DNA of 64,000 nt from Propionibacteriales bacterium (GTDB taxonomy: Bacteria > Actinomycetota > Actinomycetes > Propionibacteriales > Nocardioidaceae), in the NCBI GenBank assembly GCA_026392455.1, contig JAPLCB010000008.1, positions 62,001-126,000 of the forward strand. The letters run 5' to 3'. Positions 17,363-27,660 of the stretch are shown here, one piece after another (positions within the stretch are counted from its first letter, which is position 1; each line of letters starts with the position of its first letter). A program made the translations under genes and the position numbers. The notes under the pieces are model-generated. The model did no database searches and was not told the DNA's origin. It was given only the letters and a program-made list of their open reading frames with translations.

Positions 17363-17961
17363 CAGTGCTCACTCCTTGTCGGGTCGGCCAGCAGGCCGAC
17401 CAGGACGGTGTCGACGATCTCTTCGGGCGTCATCAGGCCGCCGTCGGTCATGTGGGAGTTGCTGCCACCGAGGGTCAGCAGGCGCAGGGTGTTGACCAGC
17501 TTCGCCGGCGGCACCCGGAGCCGGTCCGCGTCCGGCTCGACGAGGTCGGCGATCGCCCGGTCGACGTGCTTGCGCCAGTCCTGGTGCCGATCGTGACCGA
17601 CCTTGACCGCCGCGGCCGGGCCCATCGCTCCGAGCGCGCGGATCAGGTCGAAGGAGGAGATGTACCGCTCCTGCAGGAGCCGGGTGATCACGACCAGCCG
17701 CTCGCGCAGGGGCAGAGCGGCGTCGACCCCTGCGAGCTGGGCGACGAAGGGGGCCGACCGGAAGGCGTGGATGACGGCCTCGTCGATCAGCTCGTCCTTG
17801 GTGGTGAAGACCCGGAAGATCGTGCCTTCGGCCACGCCGGCTGCCTCGGCGATCTGACGGGTCGTGACGGCGCGGCCGTGCTGGTGGAGCAGCGGCAGGG
17901 TGGCCTCGATCAGGGCCGACCGGCGCTCAGCTGCGGGCAGCGCAGGGGCTCGGGGGGTCAC
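17362..17961 (-). CDS. TetR family repressor of the ABC exporter
   Basis: 199 aa. The N-terminal helix-turn-helix reads RAVTTRQIAEAAGVAEGTIF followed by RVFTTKDELIDEAV, a classic TetR DNA-binding domain; the C-terminal ligand domain is divergent. GTG at 17961 is chosen: GGAAGG lies just upstream, and a longer reading from 17991 would start inside the operator palindrome. It is the first gene of the tetR-ABC-ABC operon and very probably represses itself and the exporter. Its first codons are part of a 13-bp inverted repeat with sequence beyond the operator. Confidence 0.9.
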   Translation of the reverse strand: MTPRAPALPAAERRSALIEATLPLLHQHGRAVTTRQIAEAAGVAEGTIFRVFTTKDELIDEAVIHAFRSAPFVAQLAGVDAALPLRERLVVITRLLQERYISSFDLIRALGAMGPAAAVKVGHDRHQDWRKHVDRAIADLVEPDADRLRVPPAKLVNTLRLLTLGGSNSHMTDGGLMTPEEIVDTVLVGLLADPTRSEH

Positions 17962-18018
17962 GCCTTCCAGGGTAAGTGAGTGAGCACTCACTCACAACCC
18001 ATTTTCGTGACCCCCCGA
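17950..18018 (-). repeat. 13-bp inverted repeat enclosing the TetR operator and start codon
   Basis: TCGGGGGGTCACG (17950-17962) and CGTGACCCCCCGA (18006-18018) are perfect complements with 43 nt between them; the 20-bp operator lies in the loop. In RNA coming from the subtilisin gene the stem would bury the GTG start codon of tetR (17959-17961). It could also terminate subtilisin transcripts. Confidence 0.7.
17976..17995. promoter_or_regulatory. TetR operator palindrome
   Basis: GTGAGTGAG-CA-CTCACTCAC, two perfect 9-bp arms, 14 bp upstream of the tetR GTG. This TGAGTGA/TCACTCA pattern is common for TetR-family repressors in actinomycetes. The probable ligand is the adjacent TetR protein. 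Confidence 0.8.
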
Positions 18019-18025
18019 CCGATCC

Positions 18026-19759
18026 CTAGCGAACGACCCCGAGGGCGTTGACGATGCCGTGGCCGTAGAAGCCGTTGTACGCCGGCGTGCCCGCGCAGGT
18101 CGCGTCGAATTCCGTGCTGCGACCCTCCTGGACGTAGCTGCGGACGCCCCCCGGCGGGCAGGCGTGGTCGGTCGCCGTACCCAGGAGCAGGTCCCGCACG
18201 GCGTCCGGCTCCAGACCGAAGTCACCCGGCGCGAGCTTGCGTCCGTGCGCCGCGACAGCGAGTGCGGCCACCCCGGTTGCGTGCGGGCTGGCCATCGAGG
18301 TGCCCTGGTAGAACGCGTAGTAGCCGCAGGCACTGGTGCCCTCGACCGGCACCGCCTGGCAGACCTTCTGCACACCGGTCGACCTGCCGAGGTCGGTGAT
18401 GTTCCCGGCCTCGTCGACCTCACCGGTCTCCTGGACCGAGACCAGCGGCACCGTGGAGAGGATCTCGTTGGCGCTCGTCTGGAACGCCGGCGTCCCGAAC
18501 CCGTCGCGGAACCAGCCGCCCGGAGCCGAGACCTCGACCTCACCGGAGGCGAGGTCGGTGGTGTAGTTGGAGAAGTCCGACTTGGTCCCCGACGGGCCCA
18601 GTGCGTTGACACCGATCACGTGCGCGCCCTCGACCGGGAGGTCCAGGCAGGTGGCGTTGTCGATGGTCCGGTCGTGCGGGGCGGTCCCGTAGTCCGGGCT
18701 GCTGGTGTCGGTCCGGGGCTTGGAGAGGTCCTCGTGGTTGTTGCCGGTAGCAGCGACCAGGGTGACGTCGTGGTTGTGGGCGTAGTTCAGGGCCCGGTTC
18801 ATCGCCTCGATGATCACGCCCTGCTCGGCGGCCTGCTCCGGCGTGTCCTGCGGCGCACCACCCAGGCAGTTGTAGAGCCACGGATCGACGTAGAAGCTCA
18901 TGTTCACGACGTCCACCCCGGCGTCCCCGGCGTAGGTCAGTGCGTCGACGGTCGGCCCGACGAAGAAGTAGCCGCTGTCCTGGCCGGCCCGGATGTTGAC
19001 CAGGTCGACCTTGGGCGCGACGCCGCTGACACCGAGCCCGTTGAGGGCTGCTCCGACGGTGCCGGCCACGTGCGTTCCGTGCCCACCGTCGTCCTCGGTC
19101 GCCGGGTCGACGCAGCCGGCGCTCTCGCAGGGGCCGTCGATCTCGGGGATGTCGGTCACGAAGTTGCGCGAGAGCCGGTAGTCGAAGTTCGGTGCGATGT
19201 CCGGGTGGTCGGCCTGCACCCCGGTGTCGATGATGCCGACCCGGACCCGCTTGGAGCCGAGCGTGACGGCGTGGGCCTTGTCGGCCTGGATCATCCGCAT
19301 GCCCCAGAGCTGGTCGTCCAGCGGGTCGGCCTTCGCCGGCTTGCCCGGCTCGACCGGACGCTTCTGGGCGCGGGCCGCCGTGCGGGCCGCGAGCAGGTTC
19401 TCCTGCTCGACCTTGTCGACCGACCGGGTCGGGGAGTACCCGATCGTGCGGTCGGTCGCGACCCCGCTGACACCGGCGATCTTCCGAGCCCCGCTCACGA
19501 AGTCCGTGGCCGTGCTGGTCGCGGTCACCAGACCGACCGCGGAGTTCACCGACGTGATCGTGGCCCCCTGGGCAGCGAGCCGGTCCGCGACCTCCTGGGC
19601 CGAGGCTCCCTGGTCGGCCAGGACGACGTACGACGCCTGCTCCTGGCTACCGGTCGTGCTGGTGCTGCTCGCCGACGAGGTCCAGGTGATGCCTGTGACC
19701 GAGGCGGCGAAGAGGACGGCGACCGAGGTGACGGCCCCCGAGATCTGATTCCTGCGCAT
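18026..19759 (-). CDS. Secreted S8 subtilisin-like serine protease
   Basis: 577 aa. A signal peptide (MRRNQISGAVTSVAVLFAAS) is followed by an I9-like propeptide region (YVVLADQGASAQEVADRLAA). The peptidase domain shows Asp in GIIDTGVQADHP, His in GHGTHVAGTVGAAL, the oxyanion Asn in AATGNNH and Ser in GTSMASPHATGVAAL. Several cysteines (CESAGC, CLGGAPQ, CPPGGV) suggest disulfides, fitting export. No C-terminal anchor is visible, so it is probably released. Independent of the downstream TetR operon, from which it is separated by the nested inverted repeat. Confidence 0.9.
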   Translation of the reverse strand: MRRNQISGAVTSVAVLFAASVTGITWTSSASSTSTTGSQEQASYVVLADQGASAQEVADRLAAQGATITSVNSAVGLVTATSTATDFVSGARKIAGVSGVATDRTIGYSPTRSVDKVEQENLLAARTAARAQKRPVEPGKPAKADPLDDQLWGMRMIQADKAHAVTLGSKRVRVGIIDTGVQADHPDIAPNFDYRLSRNFVTDIPEIDGPCESAGCVDPATEDDGGHGTHVAGTVGAALNGLGVSGVAPKVDLVNIRAGQDSGYFFVGPTVDALTYAGDAGVDVVNMSFYVDPWLYNCLGGAPQDTPEQAAEQGVIIEAMNRALNYAHNHDVTLVAATGNNHEDLSKPRTDTSSPDYGTAPHDRTIDNATCLDLPVEGAHVIGVNALGPSGTKSDFSNYTTDLASGEVEVSAPGGWFRDGFGTPAFQTSANEILSTVPLVSVQETGEVDEAGNITDLGRSTGVQKVCQAVPVEGTSACGYYAFYQGTSMASPHATGVAALAVAAHGRKLAPGDFGLEPDAVRDLLLGTATDHACPPGGVRSYVQEGRSTEFDATCAGTPAYNGFYGHGIVNALGVVR

Positions 19760-19849
19760 GCGACAACCTCCGAGATCTGCGGACGACCCCGATGCCGTCC
19801 GCTGACCTCAACCTAGGCACGATCGACGCCTCAGCGCCACCCCTGCCGG

Positions 19850-20497
19850 TCAGGGCATCAGCCGCTGGACCGCCCAGACGTCGTCCGAGCGCCGGTAGAC
19901 CAGCCGGTCGTGCATCCGGGACCCACGGCCCTGCCAGAACTCGATCAGCCGCGGACGGACCAGGTAGCCGCCCCAGTGCGGCGGCGCCGGGATCACGGCC
20001 CCGTCGAAGCGCGCCTCCGCCTCGGCGTACGCCGTGTCGAGGGCATCGCGCCCGGCCACCGGTCGCGATTGCGCCGAGGCCCAGGCTCCGAGCTGGGAGC
20101 CTCGCGGCCTCGTCGCGAAGTAGGCCTCGGTCACCTCCCGGGTCGTCCGCTCGGCCCGGCCCTCGACCCGCACCTGCCGCTGGAGCGGGTACCACCCGAA
20201 CAGCAGCGAGCACTCGGGGGTCTGCTCGAGCTCGATCCCCTTGTGGGACTGGTAGTTCGTGAAGAAGACGAACCCCTCGGGGTCGACCCCCTTGAGCAGC
20301 ACCGTCCGCGAGGACGGACCTGCCTGGCCGACCGTGCCCAGCACCGTCGCGTTCGGGTCGTAGATGCCGGCGCCGCGGGCTTCGTCGAACCAGGTGGCGA
20401 ACAGCGCCAGCGGATCGCCGGGCAGGTCGCCCTCGTCGAGACCCCCCAGCTCGTACTCGGCACGGAGGTCGCTGAGGTCACGCCGGACCGGTTCCAT
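19850..20497 (-). CDS. pdxH: Pyridoxamine 5'-phosphate oxidase
   Basis: 215 aa, normal length. Family segments are all present: SSRTVLLKGVDPEGFVFFTN (FMN binding), SHKGIELEQTPECSLLFGWY, RQVRVEGRAERTT, the GSQLGAWASAQS active-site loop and the C-terminal FWQGRGSRMHDRLVYRR. It oxidises pyridoxine or pyridoxamine 5'-phosphate to pyridoxal 5'-phosphate using FMN and O2. It is divergent from citrate synthase. A TAGTCT box 6 nt upstream of the ATG suggests a leaderless transcript and supports the start. Confidence 0.95.
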   Translation of the reverse strand: MEPVRRDLSDLRAEYELGGLDEGDLPGDPLALFATWFDEARGAGIYDPNATVLGTVGQAGPSSRTVLLKGVDPEGFVFFTNYQSHKGIELEQTPECSLLFGWYPLQRQVRVEGRAERTTREVTEAYFATRPRGSQLGAWASAQSRPVAGRDALDTAYAEAEARFDGAVIPAPPHWGGYLVRPRLIEFWQGRGSRMHDRLVYRRSDDVWAVQRLMP

Positions 20498-20503
20498 GCG
20501 TCC

Positions 20504-20509
20504 AGACTA
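20504..20509 (-). promoter_or_regulatory. -10 box of pdxH (leaderless)
   Basis: TAGTCT on the minus strand ends 6 nt before the pdxH ATG. Confidence 0.5.
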
Positions 20510-20633
20510 TTGGGCCCCTCCCACCCGGACCTCCCGGTACGGCAGAATGCGATCGACGTCGCCGCCGCGGGCACCGTGCAAACATCACAGCAAGCGGCCG
20601 ACGGCGCGCGACCTGGACGAAGGAGTTCACGAG

Positions 20634-21740
20634 ATGACTGAGGTACACCACGGGCTTGAGGGCGTCATCGCCTTCGAGTCCGAGATCGCCGAGCCGGACA
20701 AGGAAGGCTCCGCCCTCCGCTACCGGGGTGTCGACATCGAGGAGATCGTCGGGCGCATCCCCTTCGAGAAGGTCTGGGGCCTGCTCGTCGACGGTGCCTA
20801 CGAACCCGGCCTCCCTCCGGCCGAGCAGTACCCGCTCCCGGTCCACTCCGGGGACATCCGGGTCGACGTGCAGAGCGCGATCGCGATGCTCGCACCGGCC
20901 TGGGGCATCCAGCAGACCTACGACATCGACGACACCCAGGTCCGCGAGGACCTCGGCCGTGCGGCGGTAATGGTGCTCTCCTACGTCGCCCAGGCAGCGC
21001 GCGGCATCGGTCAGCCGATGGTCCCGCAGCGCGAGGTCGACAAGGCCTCCACGATCGCCGAGCGGTTCATGATCCGCTGGCAGGGCGAGCCCGACCCGCA
21101 GCACGTCAAGGCGATCGACGCCTACTGGTCGTCCGCAGCCGAGCACGGCATGAACGCCTCCACCTTCACCGCCCGGGTGATCACCTCCACCGGGGCCGAC
21201 GCCTGCGCGGCGCTGTCCGGTGCCGTCGGCGCGATGAGCGGACCGCTGCACGGTGGCGCTCCCGCCCGGGTGCTGACCATGATCGAGGACGTCGAGAAGT
21301 CCGGCGACGCCACCGCGTACGTCAAGGGACTGCTCGACGCCGGCGACCGGTTGATGGGGTTCGGGCACCGGGTCTACCGGGCCGAGGACCCGCGTGCGCG
21401 GGTGCTGCGCCGTACCGCCCGCGAGCTGGACGCGCCCCGCTACGAGGTCGCCGAGGCGCTGGAGCAGGCTGCCCTCAAGGAGCTGCGCGAGCGTCGGCCG
21501 GACCGTGTCCTGGAGACCAACGTCGAGTTCTGGGCCGCGATCGTCCTGGACTTCGCCCAGGTGCCGCCGCACATGTTCACCTCGATGTTCACCTGCGCCC
21601 GCACCGCAGGTTGGTCGGCCCACATCCTGGAGCAGAAGCGGACCGGCCGGTTGATCCGGCCGTCCGCGATCTACACCGGCCCGCCGAGCCGCAAGGCGTC
21701 CGAGGTCGACGGGTACCACGAGGACTGGGCACTGTCCTGA
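20634..21740 (+). CDS. citA: Citrate synthase (type II small form)
   Basis: 368 aa. MSGPLHGGAPARV carries the substrate-binding His, MGFGHRVYRAEDPRARVL the catalytic His, and CARTAGWSAHILEQKR the conserved C-terminal arginines and aromatic residues. The Asp/His chemistry condenses oxaloacetate with acetyl-CoA; the short length and N-terminus (GLEGVIAFESEI) match the citrate synthase 2/CitA type, which can also act on 2-methylcitrate substrates. ATG at 20634 follows AAGGAG; longer readings overlap pdxH's control region. It ends 9 bp before a convergent dedA gene. Choice between citrate and 2-methylcitrate is open. Confidence 0.92.
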   Translation: MTEVHHGLEGVIAFESEIAEPDKEGSALRYRGVDIEEIVGRIPFEKVWGLLVDGAYEPGLPPAEQYPLPVHSGDIRVDVQSAIAMLAPAWGIQQTYDIDDTQVREDLGRAAVMVLSYVAQAARGIGQPMVPQREVDKASTIAERFMIRWQGEPDPQHVKAIDAYWSSAAEHGMNASTFTARVITSTGADACAALSGAVGAMSGPLHGGAPARVLTMIEDVEKSGDATAYVKGLLDAGDRLMGFGHRVYRAEDPRARVLRRTARELDAPRYEVAEALEQAALKELRERRPDRVLETNVEFWAAIVLDFAQVPPHMFTSMFTCARTAGWSAHILEQKRTGRLIRPSAIYTGPPSRKASEVDGYHEDWALS

Positions 21741-21749
21741 TCCTGGGTC

Positions 21750-22364
21750 CTACCCGTCCTCGGGAGCTCGTTCGGAGCGGACCTTCCAGCTGACGGCGGC
21801 CGTGACGACCAGGGCCGCCAGGACGACGGCGACCCAGCGGCCCGCCTGGTGCTCGACCGCCTTGTAGGTGTCCGAGAAGGCGTAGCCGAGCAGGACGAAG
21901 GCGGTCCCCCACACGACCCCGCCGACCGCGTTCCAGGCCAGGAAGGTCCGGTACGGCATCTGCGCGGATCCGGCGAGCGCCGGCATCATCGCTCGGAAGA
22001 AGGCGGTGAAGCGACCCAAGAACACCGCGAACCCGCCGCGGAGCCGGAGAAAGTCCTGGGCCCGACCGACCCGGGTCTGGTGTCTGACCAGGAACCGGCT
22101 GGTCAGCACCCGCGGACCGAAGTAGTGCTTGCCCACCTCGTACCCGACCGAGTCCCCGGCGATCGCAGCACCGACGATCACCGCGATCGTGATCGGCAGC
22201 GCGACGTTCTGCACGTTGGTGCCGACCCCCGCGAGCACAGCAGCGGTCTCGCCCGGGATCAGGAAGCCGACGAAGAGCGCGTCCTCGGCGAAGACCAGCA
22301 ACCCGGCCGAGGCCAGCAGCCACACCGGGCTCAGGGTGAGGAGGTGGTCCAGCAGGCCGCTCAC
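21750..22364 (-). CDS. DedA family membrane protein
   Basis: 204 aa with about five hydrophobic segments. The family motif is seen as FAEDALFVGFLIPGETAAVL near residue 25, and the second half holds FLGRFTAFFRAMMPALAGSA, the conserved F/GRF-x(6)-R-x(3)-P-x-x-AG motif. DedA proteins are linked to undecaprenyl-phosphate or lipid transport and membrane-potential homeostasis (family knowledge). GTG at 22364 overlaps the stop of the second dedA gene by 4 nt (GTGA), so the two are co-translated. Confidence 0.88.
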   Translation of the reverse strand: MSGLLDHLLTLSPVWLLASAGLLVFAEDALFVGFLIPGETAAVLAGVGTNVQNVALPITIAVIVGAAIAGDSVGYEVGKHYFGPRVLTSRFLVRHQTRVGRAQDFLRLRGGFAVFLGRFTAFFRAMMPALAGSAQMPYRTFLAWNAVGGVVWGTAFVLLGYAFSDTYKAVEHQAGRWVAVVLAALVVTAAVSWKVRSERAPEDG

Positions 22365-22939
22365 GTCGTACGCCGGGAGAGCGCGAACCCGGTCAGGGCC
22401 AGGGCGACCACACCCACGACCAGGGCTGCCGCCGGAGTGACCTGGAGGTCGGGCAGGAGCCGACCGCCGAGGAAGCCGGAACCCACGAAGACGGCCGCCC
22501 AGAGCAGACCACCGAGCACGTTGAAGACGACGAACCGGCGTACTCCGACCCCGGCCGCGCCGGCCAGGGCCGGGGTGGTGGCCCGCAGGACTGCCACCGA
22601 ACGCCCGGCGAGCAACGAGAACCCGGCCCGGCGGTGGACCAGGTCGCGCGCGCGCTCGACCCGGTCGCCGTGCCGGGCCAGGAGGCGGTGCTCGACCAGG
22701 GCCGTGCCGTGGCGGCGCCCGAGCAGGAAACCAACACCTGCACCAGCGATCGCAGCGGCAGCCAGGCTGAGGTAGGTGAGCACCAGGTCGAGCTGACCTG
22801 CACCGGCGAGCACTCCGGCCAGGACCGAGGCCTTACCCGCGGGCACCAGGAACCCGACGACCAGCGAGCACTGGACCAGGACCAGCACCGCCGCGACGCC
22901 GAGGAGCACGGCCGGGTCGAGCGCATGGAGGTCGGGCAC
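22361..22939 (-). CDS. DedA-like membrane protein, second copy
   Basis: 192 aa, about 35 % like its neighbour by eye. It keeps VVGFLVPAGKASVLAG (variant of the DedA E/P motif, with Gly-Lys where the partner has Gly-Glu) and LAGRSVAVLRATTPALAGAA, in which the usual Phe residues are replaced. These losses suggest a diverged paralogue working as a pair with the first protein. GTG at 22939 is the first reasonable start; a longer reading to 23368 enters the control region of the collagen-like gene. It is divergent from that gene. Confidence 0.8.
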   Translation of the reverse strand: MPDLHALDPAVLLGVAAVLVLVQCSLVVGFLVPAGKASVLAGVLAGAGQLDLVLTYLSLAAAAIAGAGVGFLLGRRHGTALVEHRLLARHGDRVERARDLVHRRAGFSLLAGRSVAVLRATTPALAGAAGVGVRRFVVFNVLGGLLWAAVFVGSGFLGGRLLPDLQVTPAAALVVGVVALALTGFALSRRTT

Positions 22940-23059
22940 CTCACCAGTCTGCCGTAGCACCGGGCGGCGTGATCCAAGCCACAAAAATCCAATCCGGAGA
23001 CCTGCCGGTACCGAATCTCTGCGAACAGGACCTTCCGAAGACTCTGAAAGGCACTCCTC

Positions 23060-23941
23060 ATGCGCTTCCGTCTCTCCAAGCCCACGCCGGCGTTCGTCGT
23101 CGCCGTGACGGCGCTCTTCGTCGCCCTCGGCGGCACCTCGTACGCGGTGACCCAGATCGGCACCTACGGCATCAAGGACGGGTCGATCCTGTCCCGCGAC
23201 ATCCAGGACGGAACCATCCGCTCGGCCGACATCAAGACCGGCTCCGTGTACGGCGTCGACGTCGCCGACGGCAGCCTGACCGCCGACGACTTCGGCCCCG
23301 GCACGCTGCTGCGCGGCGACAAGGGAGCCAAGGGCGACACCGGCAGCACCGGCCCTCAGGGACCTCAAGGCCCCCAGGGCAACACCGGCACCCAGGGCCC
23401 TCCGGGATTGAACGGAACCTCCGCGCGCTGGGTCCTGGTGAACGCGAACGGAACCATCGAGGCCCAGTCCGGCGGCTTTGAGATCCTCAGCGCTTACGAC
23501 CTGGTCAACAACACCATCGCGCCCGGAGACACCGTGCCGGGCTCAGGGACCGTCCCTGGCGGCGCGCTGGGCAACGTGTACATCGACGCCAACGAGCCGC
23601 TGGACGACAACGGCATCGTCGCCTCGATCGCGTTGCAGAACCTGAACGACCAGAACGGTGACAGCATCATGAACGGCCGCGCGGCCGGGCCCGACGTGAA
23701 CCCCGAGTTCTCCGGCGAGATCTCGGCCACGATGTGCGCGATCACCGGTGTGGTCGGCTGCGCACCTCCGGGCGCCAACAACATCAACCACTTCGTGGTC
23801 AGCCCGCGGATGAGCGACGGCAGCGTCACGGTGAGTCCCGTTGCCGCCGCCGGGGGCAACCCGGCCGTGATCGGGACCCACAAGCGCTTCTACGTGATCA
23901 TCACCGGCGACTCCACGGACTTCGTGGCTCCCGCCTCCTGA
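23060..23941 (+). CDS. Exported collagen-like protein with decapeptide repeats
   Basis: 293 aa. Residues 1-30 are a signal or anchor segment (AFVVAVTALFVALGGTSYA). Residues about 38-77 contain four ten-residue repeats of the type I-x-DGSI-x-S-x-D (IKDGSILSRD, IQDGTIRSAD, IKTGSVYGVD, VADGSLTADD). Residues 86-119 are eleven Gly-X-Y triplets (GDKGAKGDTGSTGPQGPQ...). The remaining 175 residues form an unrecognised domain with two Cys (MCAITGVVGC) that may close a disulfide. Surface display and trimerisation through the collagen part are inference. ATG follows AAAGG at 9 nt, after a leader of roughly 90 nt, and the gene ends in a strong hairpin. Confidence 0.85.
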   Translation: MRFRLSKPTPAFVVAVTALFVALGGTSYAVTQIGTYGIKDGSILSRDIQDGTIRSADIKTGSVYGVDVADGSLTADDFGPGTLLRGDKGAKGDTGSTGPQGPQGPQGNTGTQGPPGLNGTSARWVLVNANGTIEAQSGGFEILSAYDLVNNTIAPGDTVPGSGTVPGGALGNVYIDANEPLDDNGIVASIALQNLNDQNGDSIMNGRAAGPDVNPEFSGEISATMCAITGVVGCAPPGANNINHFVVSPRMSDGSVTVSPVAAAGGNPAVIGTHKRFYVIITGDSTDFVAPAS

Positions 23942-23957
23942 TCCTGGACCGTTGCAC

Positions 23958-23990
23958 GGCCCGTCGGGGAGCACGCCTCCCCGGCGGGCC
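23958..23990 (+). terminator. Strong hairpin terminator after the collagen-like gene
   Basis: GGCCCGTCGGGGAG (23958-23971), loop CACGC, CTCCCCGGCGGGCC (23977-23990): a 14-bp stem with one G-U pair, 16 nt after the stop codon. No strong T-run follows. Confidence 0.75.
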
Positions 23991-24019
23991 GGTGTCTTAC
24001 CCGGACGGCCCGTCGACGC

Positions 24020-24025
24020 TAGTTT
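24020..24025 (+). promoter_or_regulatory. -10 box of the PEP-mutase-family gene (leaderless)
   Basis: TAGTTT ends 7 nt before the ATG at 24033. Confidence 0.45.
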
Positions 24026-24032
24026 GAGGTTC

Positions 24033-24851
24033 ATGACCGCTGAGTCCGACCAGCTCGCGTCCGGGTTCCTCGCACTGCACCAACGTGGCGCAGGCTTCGT
24101 GCTGCCGAACGTCTGGGACGCGGGCAGCGCCCGGATCCTGGAGCAGGTCGGCTTCGCGGCGCTCGCGACGACCAGTGCCGGGATCGCGTTCAGCAAGGGC
24201 CTGCCGGACGGCGAGCTGTCCCGGGGCGAGGCCCTGGAGGCGCTCGCCTCGATCGTCGGGTCGGTGTCCTGCCCGGTGACGGCCGACCTCGAGTCCGGGT
24301 ACGGAGACAACCCTGCCGCCGTTGCCGCCACCATCACCTCCGCACGGGCGACCGGCGTCGTCGGCGCGAACCTGGAGGACGCCGCTGCCGGTAGCGGCCT
24401 GCTCGACCTCGAGAACGCCACCGAACGAATCCTCGCGGCCCGGGACGCCGCTCCGGCAGGCACGTTCGTGCTCAATGCCCGCACCGATCCGTACATGGTC
24501 GGCCACCCGGACCCGTTCGCCGAGACCGTACGACGGGCCGAGCGGTACGTCGCCGCCGGCGCGGACTGCATCTTCGTCCCCGGCGTCGGCGACCCCGACG
24601 CGATCCGCCGGTTGGCGGCCGAGATCCCGGCTCCGCTCAACATCGTCGCCGGCCTGGTACCGCCGCTCCTGGACGCAGCGGCGCTGAGGACCCTCGGGGT
24701 GGCCAGGATCAGCATCGGGGGCAGCCTGACCCGGGCCGTCCTGACGCTGGTCGAACGCGCCGGGACGGAGATGCTCCAGAACGGCACCTTCGACTTCACC
24801 GCCGGAGCGATCAGCTACGGCGACCTGCAGCAGCGGTTCGGCCAGCACTGA
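24033..24851 (+). CDS. Isocitrate lyase/PEP mutase superfamily enzyme
   Basis: 272 aa, single-domain TIM barrel. PNVWDAGSARILEQVGFAAL and TTSAGIAFSKGLPDG open the barrel, VTADLESGYGDNP carries the Mg2+-binding acidic residues, and GANLEDAA and LNARTDPYMVG follow as in the PEP_mutase (2,3-dimethylmalate lyase/oxaloacetate hydrolase-like) group. The KKCGH active-site loop of true isocitrate lyase is absent, so it is not AceA. It probably cleaves or forms a C-C or P-C bond next to a carboxylate; substrate unknown. ATG at 24033 is supported by the -10 box and the start of the family domain. Confidence 0.85.
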   Translation: MTAESDQLASGFLALHQRGAGFVLPNVWDAGSARILEQVGFAALATTSAGIAFSKGLPDGELSRGEALEALASIVGSVSCPVTADLESGYGDNPAAVAATITSARATGVVGANLEDAAAGSGLLDLENATERILAARDAAPAGTFVLNARTDPYMVGHPDPFAETVRRAERYVAAGADCIFVPGVGDPDAIRRLAAEIPAPLNIVAGLVPPLLDAAALRTLGVARISIGGSLTRAVLTLVERAGTEMLQNGTFDFTAGAISYGDLQQRFGQH

Positions 24852-24868
24852 CCCGACGACCCGCCGCC

Positions 24869-26600
<1,732 letters not shown>

Positions 26601-26616
26601 GGCACCGGCAGGAGCC

Positions 26617-27660
26617 CTACAGCGACGCCAGCCGCGCTGCGAGAGCCTCGACGATCTCGACTGCCAGGTGGCTGCGGCCGGTCGAGCTCAGGTGCGCCGG
26701 GTCCACGAAGTCGGACTCGGGTGACAGCGGAATGGTGTTCAGCACGGTACCGAGACCGCCGGACGCGTCCCGGTAGGTGCGCTCCATGATGTCGCCGTTG
26801 GCGATGACCTGGTCGACCGCGGGATCGCCCCAGAACTTGCGGACCACCTCGAGGTTGACCGGAGGAATGTAGGCGATCGAACGCAGGCCGCGCTCGGCCA
26901 GCTTGGAGCTGAGCTCCCCCGCCAGGACGACACCCTCGCTGGTCGGCTCGAGGCGACCGGCGTTGGACAGGCTGAGCAGGTGCCGGACCCGGACCAGCTG
27001 CTGCCACCGGGTGGTCGGCAGCCCGGCGGCCGTCGCCGGGATCGAGTTGGTGATCATCCGGATCTCGCCGAGCGTCTGCTTGGCACCCGTGAAGCTCGCC
27101 GCCGGGAGGCGGTCGAAGGTGTTCCAGTCCTCCTCGCTGGAGCGCGGCATCCGGTCCGGGTAGGGCTCGCCTGCAGCCACCATCGCCCGGATGGCTCCGG
27201 ACTCGTGCACCGAGCCCATCACCGGGTGCCGGATCCAGGAGTCCGACGCCATCATCAACGACATCGGCACCACCACCAGCTTGGGCGCCTTCGGCAGCCC
27301 GTCGAGCGCCTCGATGAACGCTGCCACCAGTCGCACGTTGTAACCCGGCCCCACGATCGAGTGCAGCGACGTCCCAGCGCCGAGCTCGTCGCGGACCATC
27401 TTCGTCAGGTTCCGCGGGTCCGGGTCGTTACGACGGGTCCAGAACATCGTCGAGTCCCCGAAGAACAGGACGTCCGGCCCGGGGCCGTCGGTGTAGGCCT
27501 TCACCAGCTCGCGGAGCTGACGCACCTCGACGTCCGGCAGCCGGGCCTCGTACTTGGCGCGCAGGCGGTAGTACAGCGGGCCTGCCACGAGCCTCTTGAT
27601 CCGACCGACCACACGGACCTTGAGCGTGGGCCGCTGGAGCGGCGTGGGTGCCGTAGACAT
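26617..27660 (-). CDS. SGNH-type hydrolase-like protein of the FkbH/ACP operon
   Basis: 347 aa, no signal peptide. VLFFGDSTMFW (about residue 64) is SGNH block I with the nucleophile Ser, and DPAHLSSTGRSHLA near residue 323 is block V with the Asp-x-x-His pair. In between there are GPGYNV (block II-like Gly) and PMSLMMASD. It is likely an acyl-ester or thioester-acting enzyme (transferase or hydrolase) in the cytoplasm. Its ATG directly follows the stop of the ACP gene with no gap, and it is the last gene of the five-gene operon. A role in moving or releasing the group built on the ACP is inference. Confidence 0.75.
   Translation of the reverse strand: MSTAPTPLQRPTLKVRVVGRIKRLVAGPLYYRLRAKYEARLPDVEVRQLRELVKAYTDGPGPDVLFFGDSTMFWTRRNDPDPRNLTKMVRDELGAGTSLHSIVGPGYNVRLVAAFIEALDGLPKAPKLVVVPMSLMMASDSWIRHPVMGSVHESGAIRAMVAAGEPYPDRMPRSSEEDWNTFDRLPAASFTGAKQTLGEIRMITNSIPATAAGLPTTRWQQLVRVRHLLSLSNAGRLEPTSEGVVLAGELSSKLAERGLRSIAYIPPVNLEVVRKFWGDPAVDQVIANGDIMERTYRDASGGLGTVLNTIPLSPESDFVDPAHLSSTGRSHLAVEIVEALAARLASL

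Noticed and set aside
24033..24851. Isocitrate lyase (AceA) annotation
   Set aside because: The KKCGH loop is absent and the protein is too short; only superfamily membership is supported.
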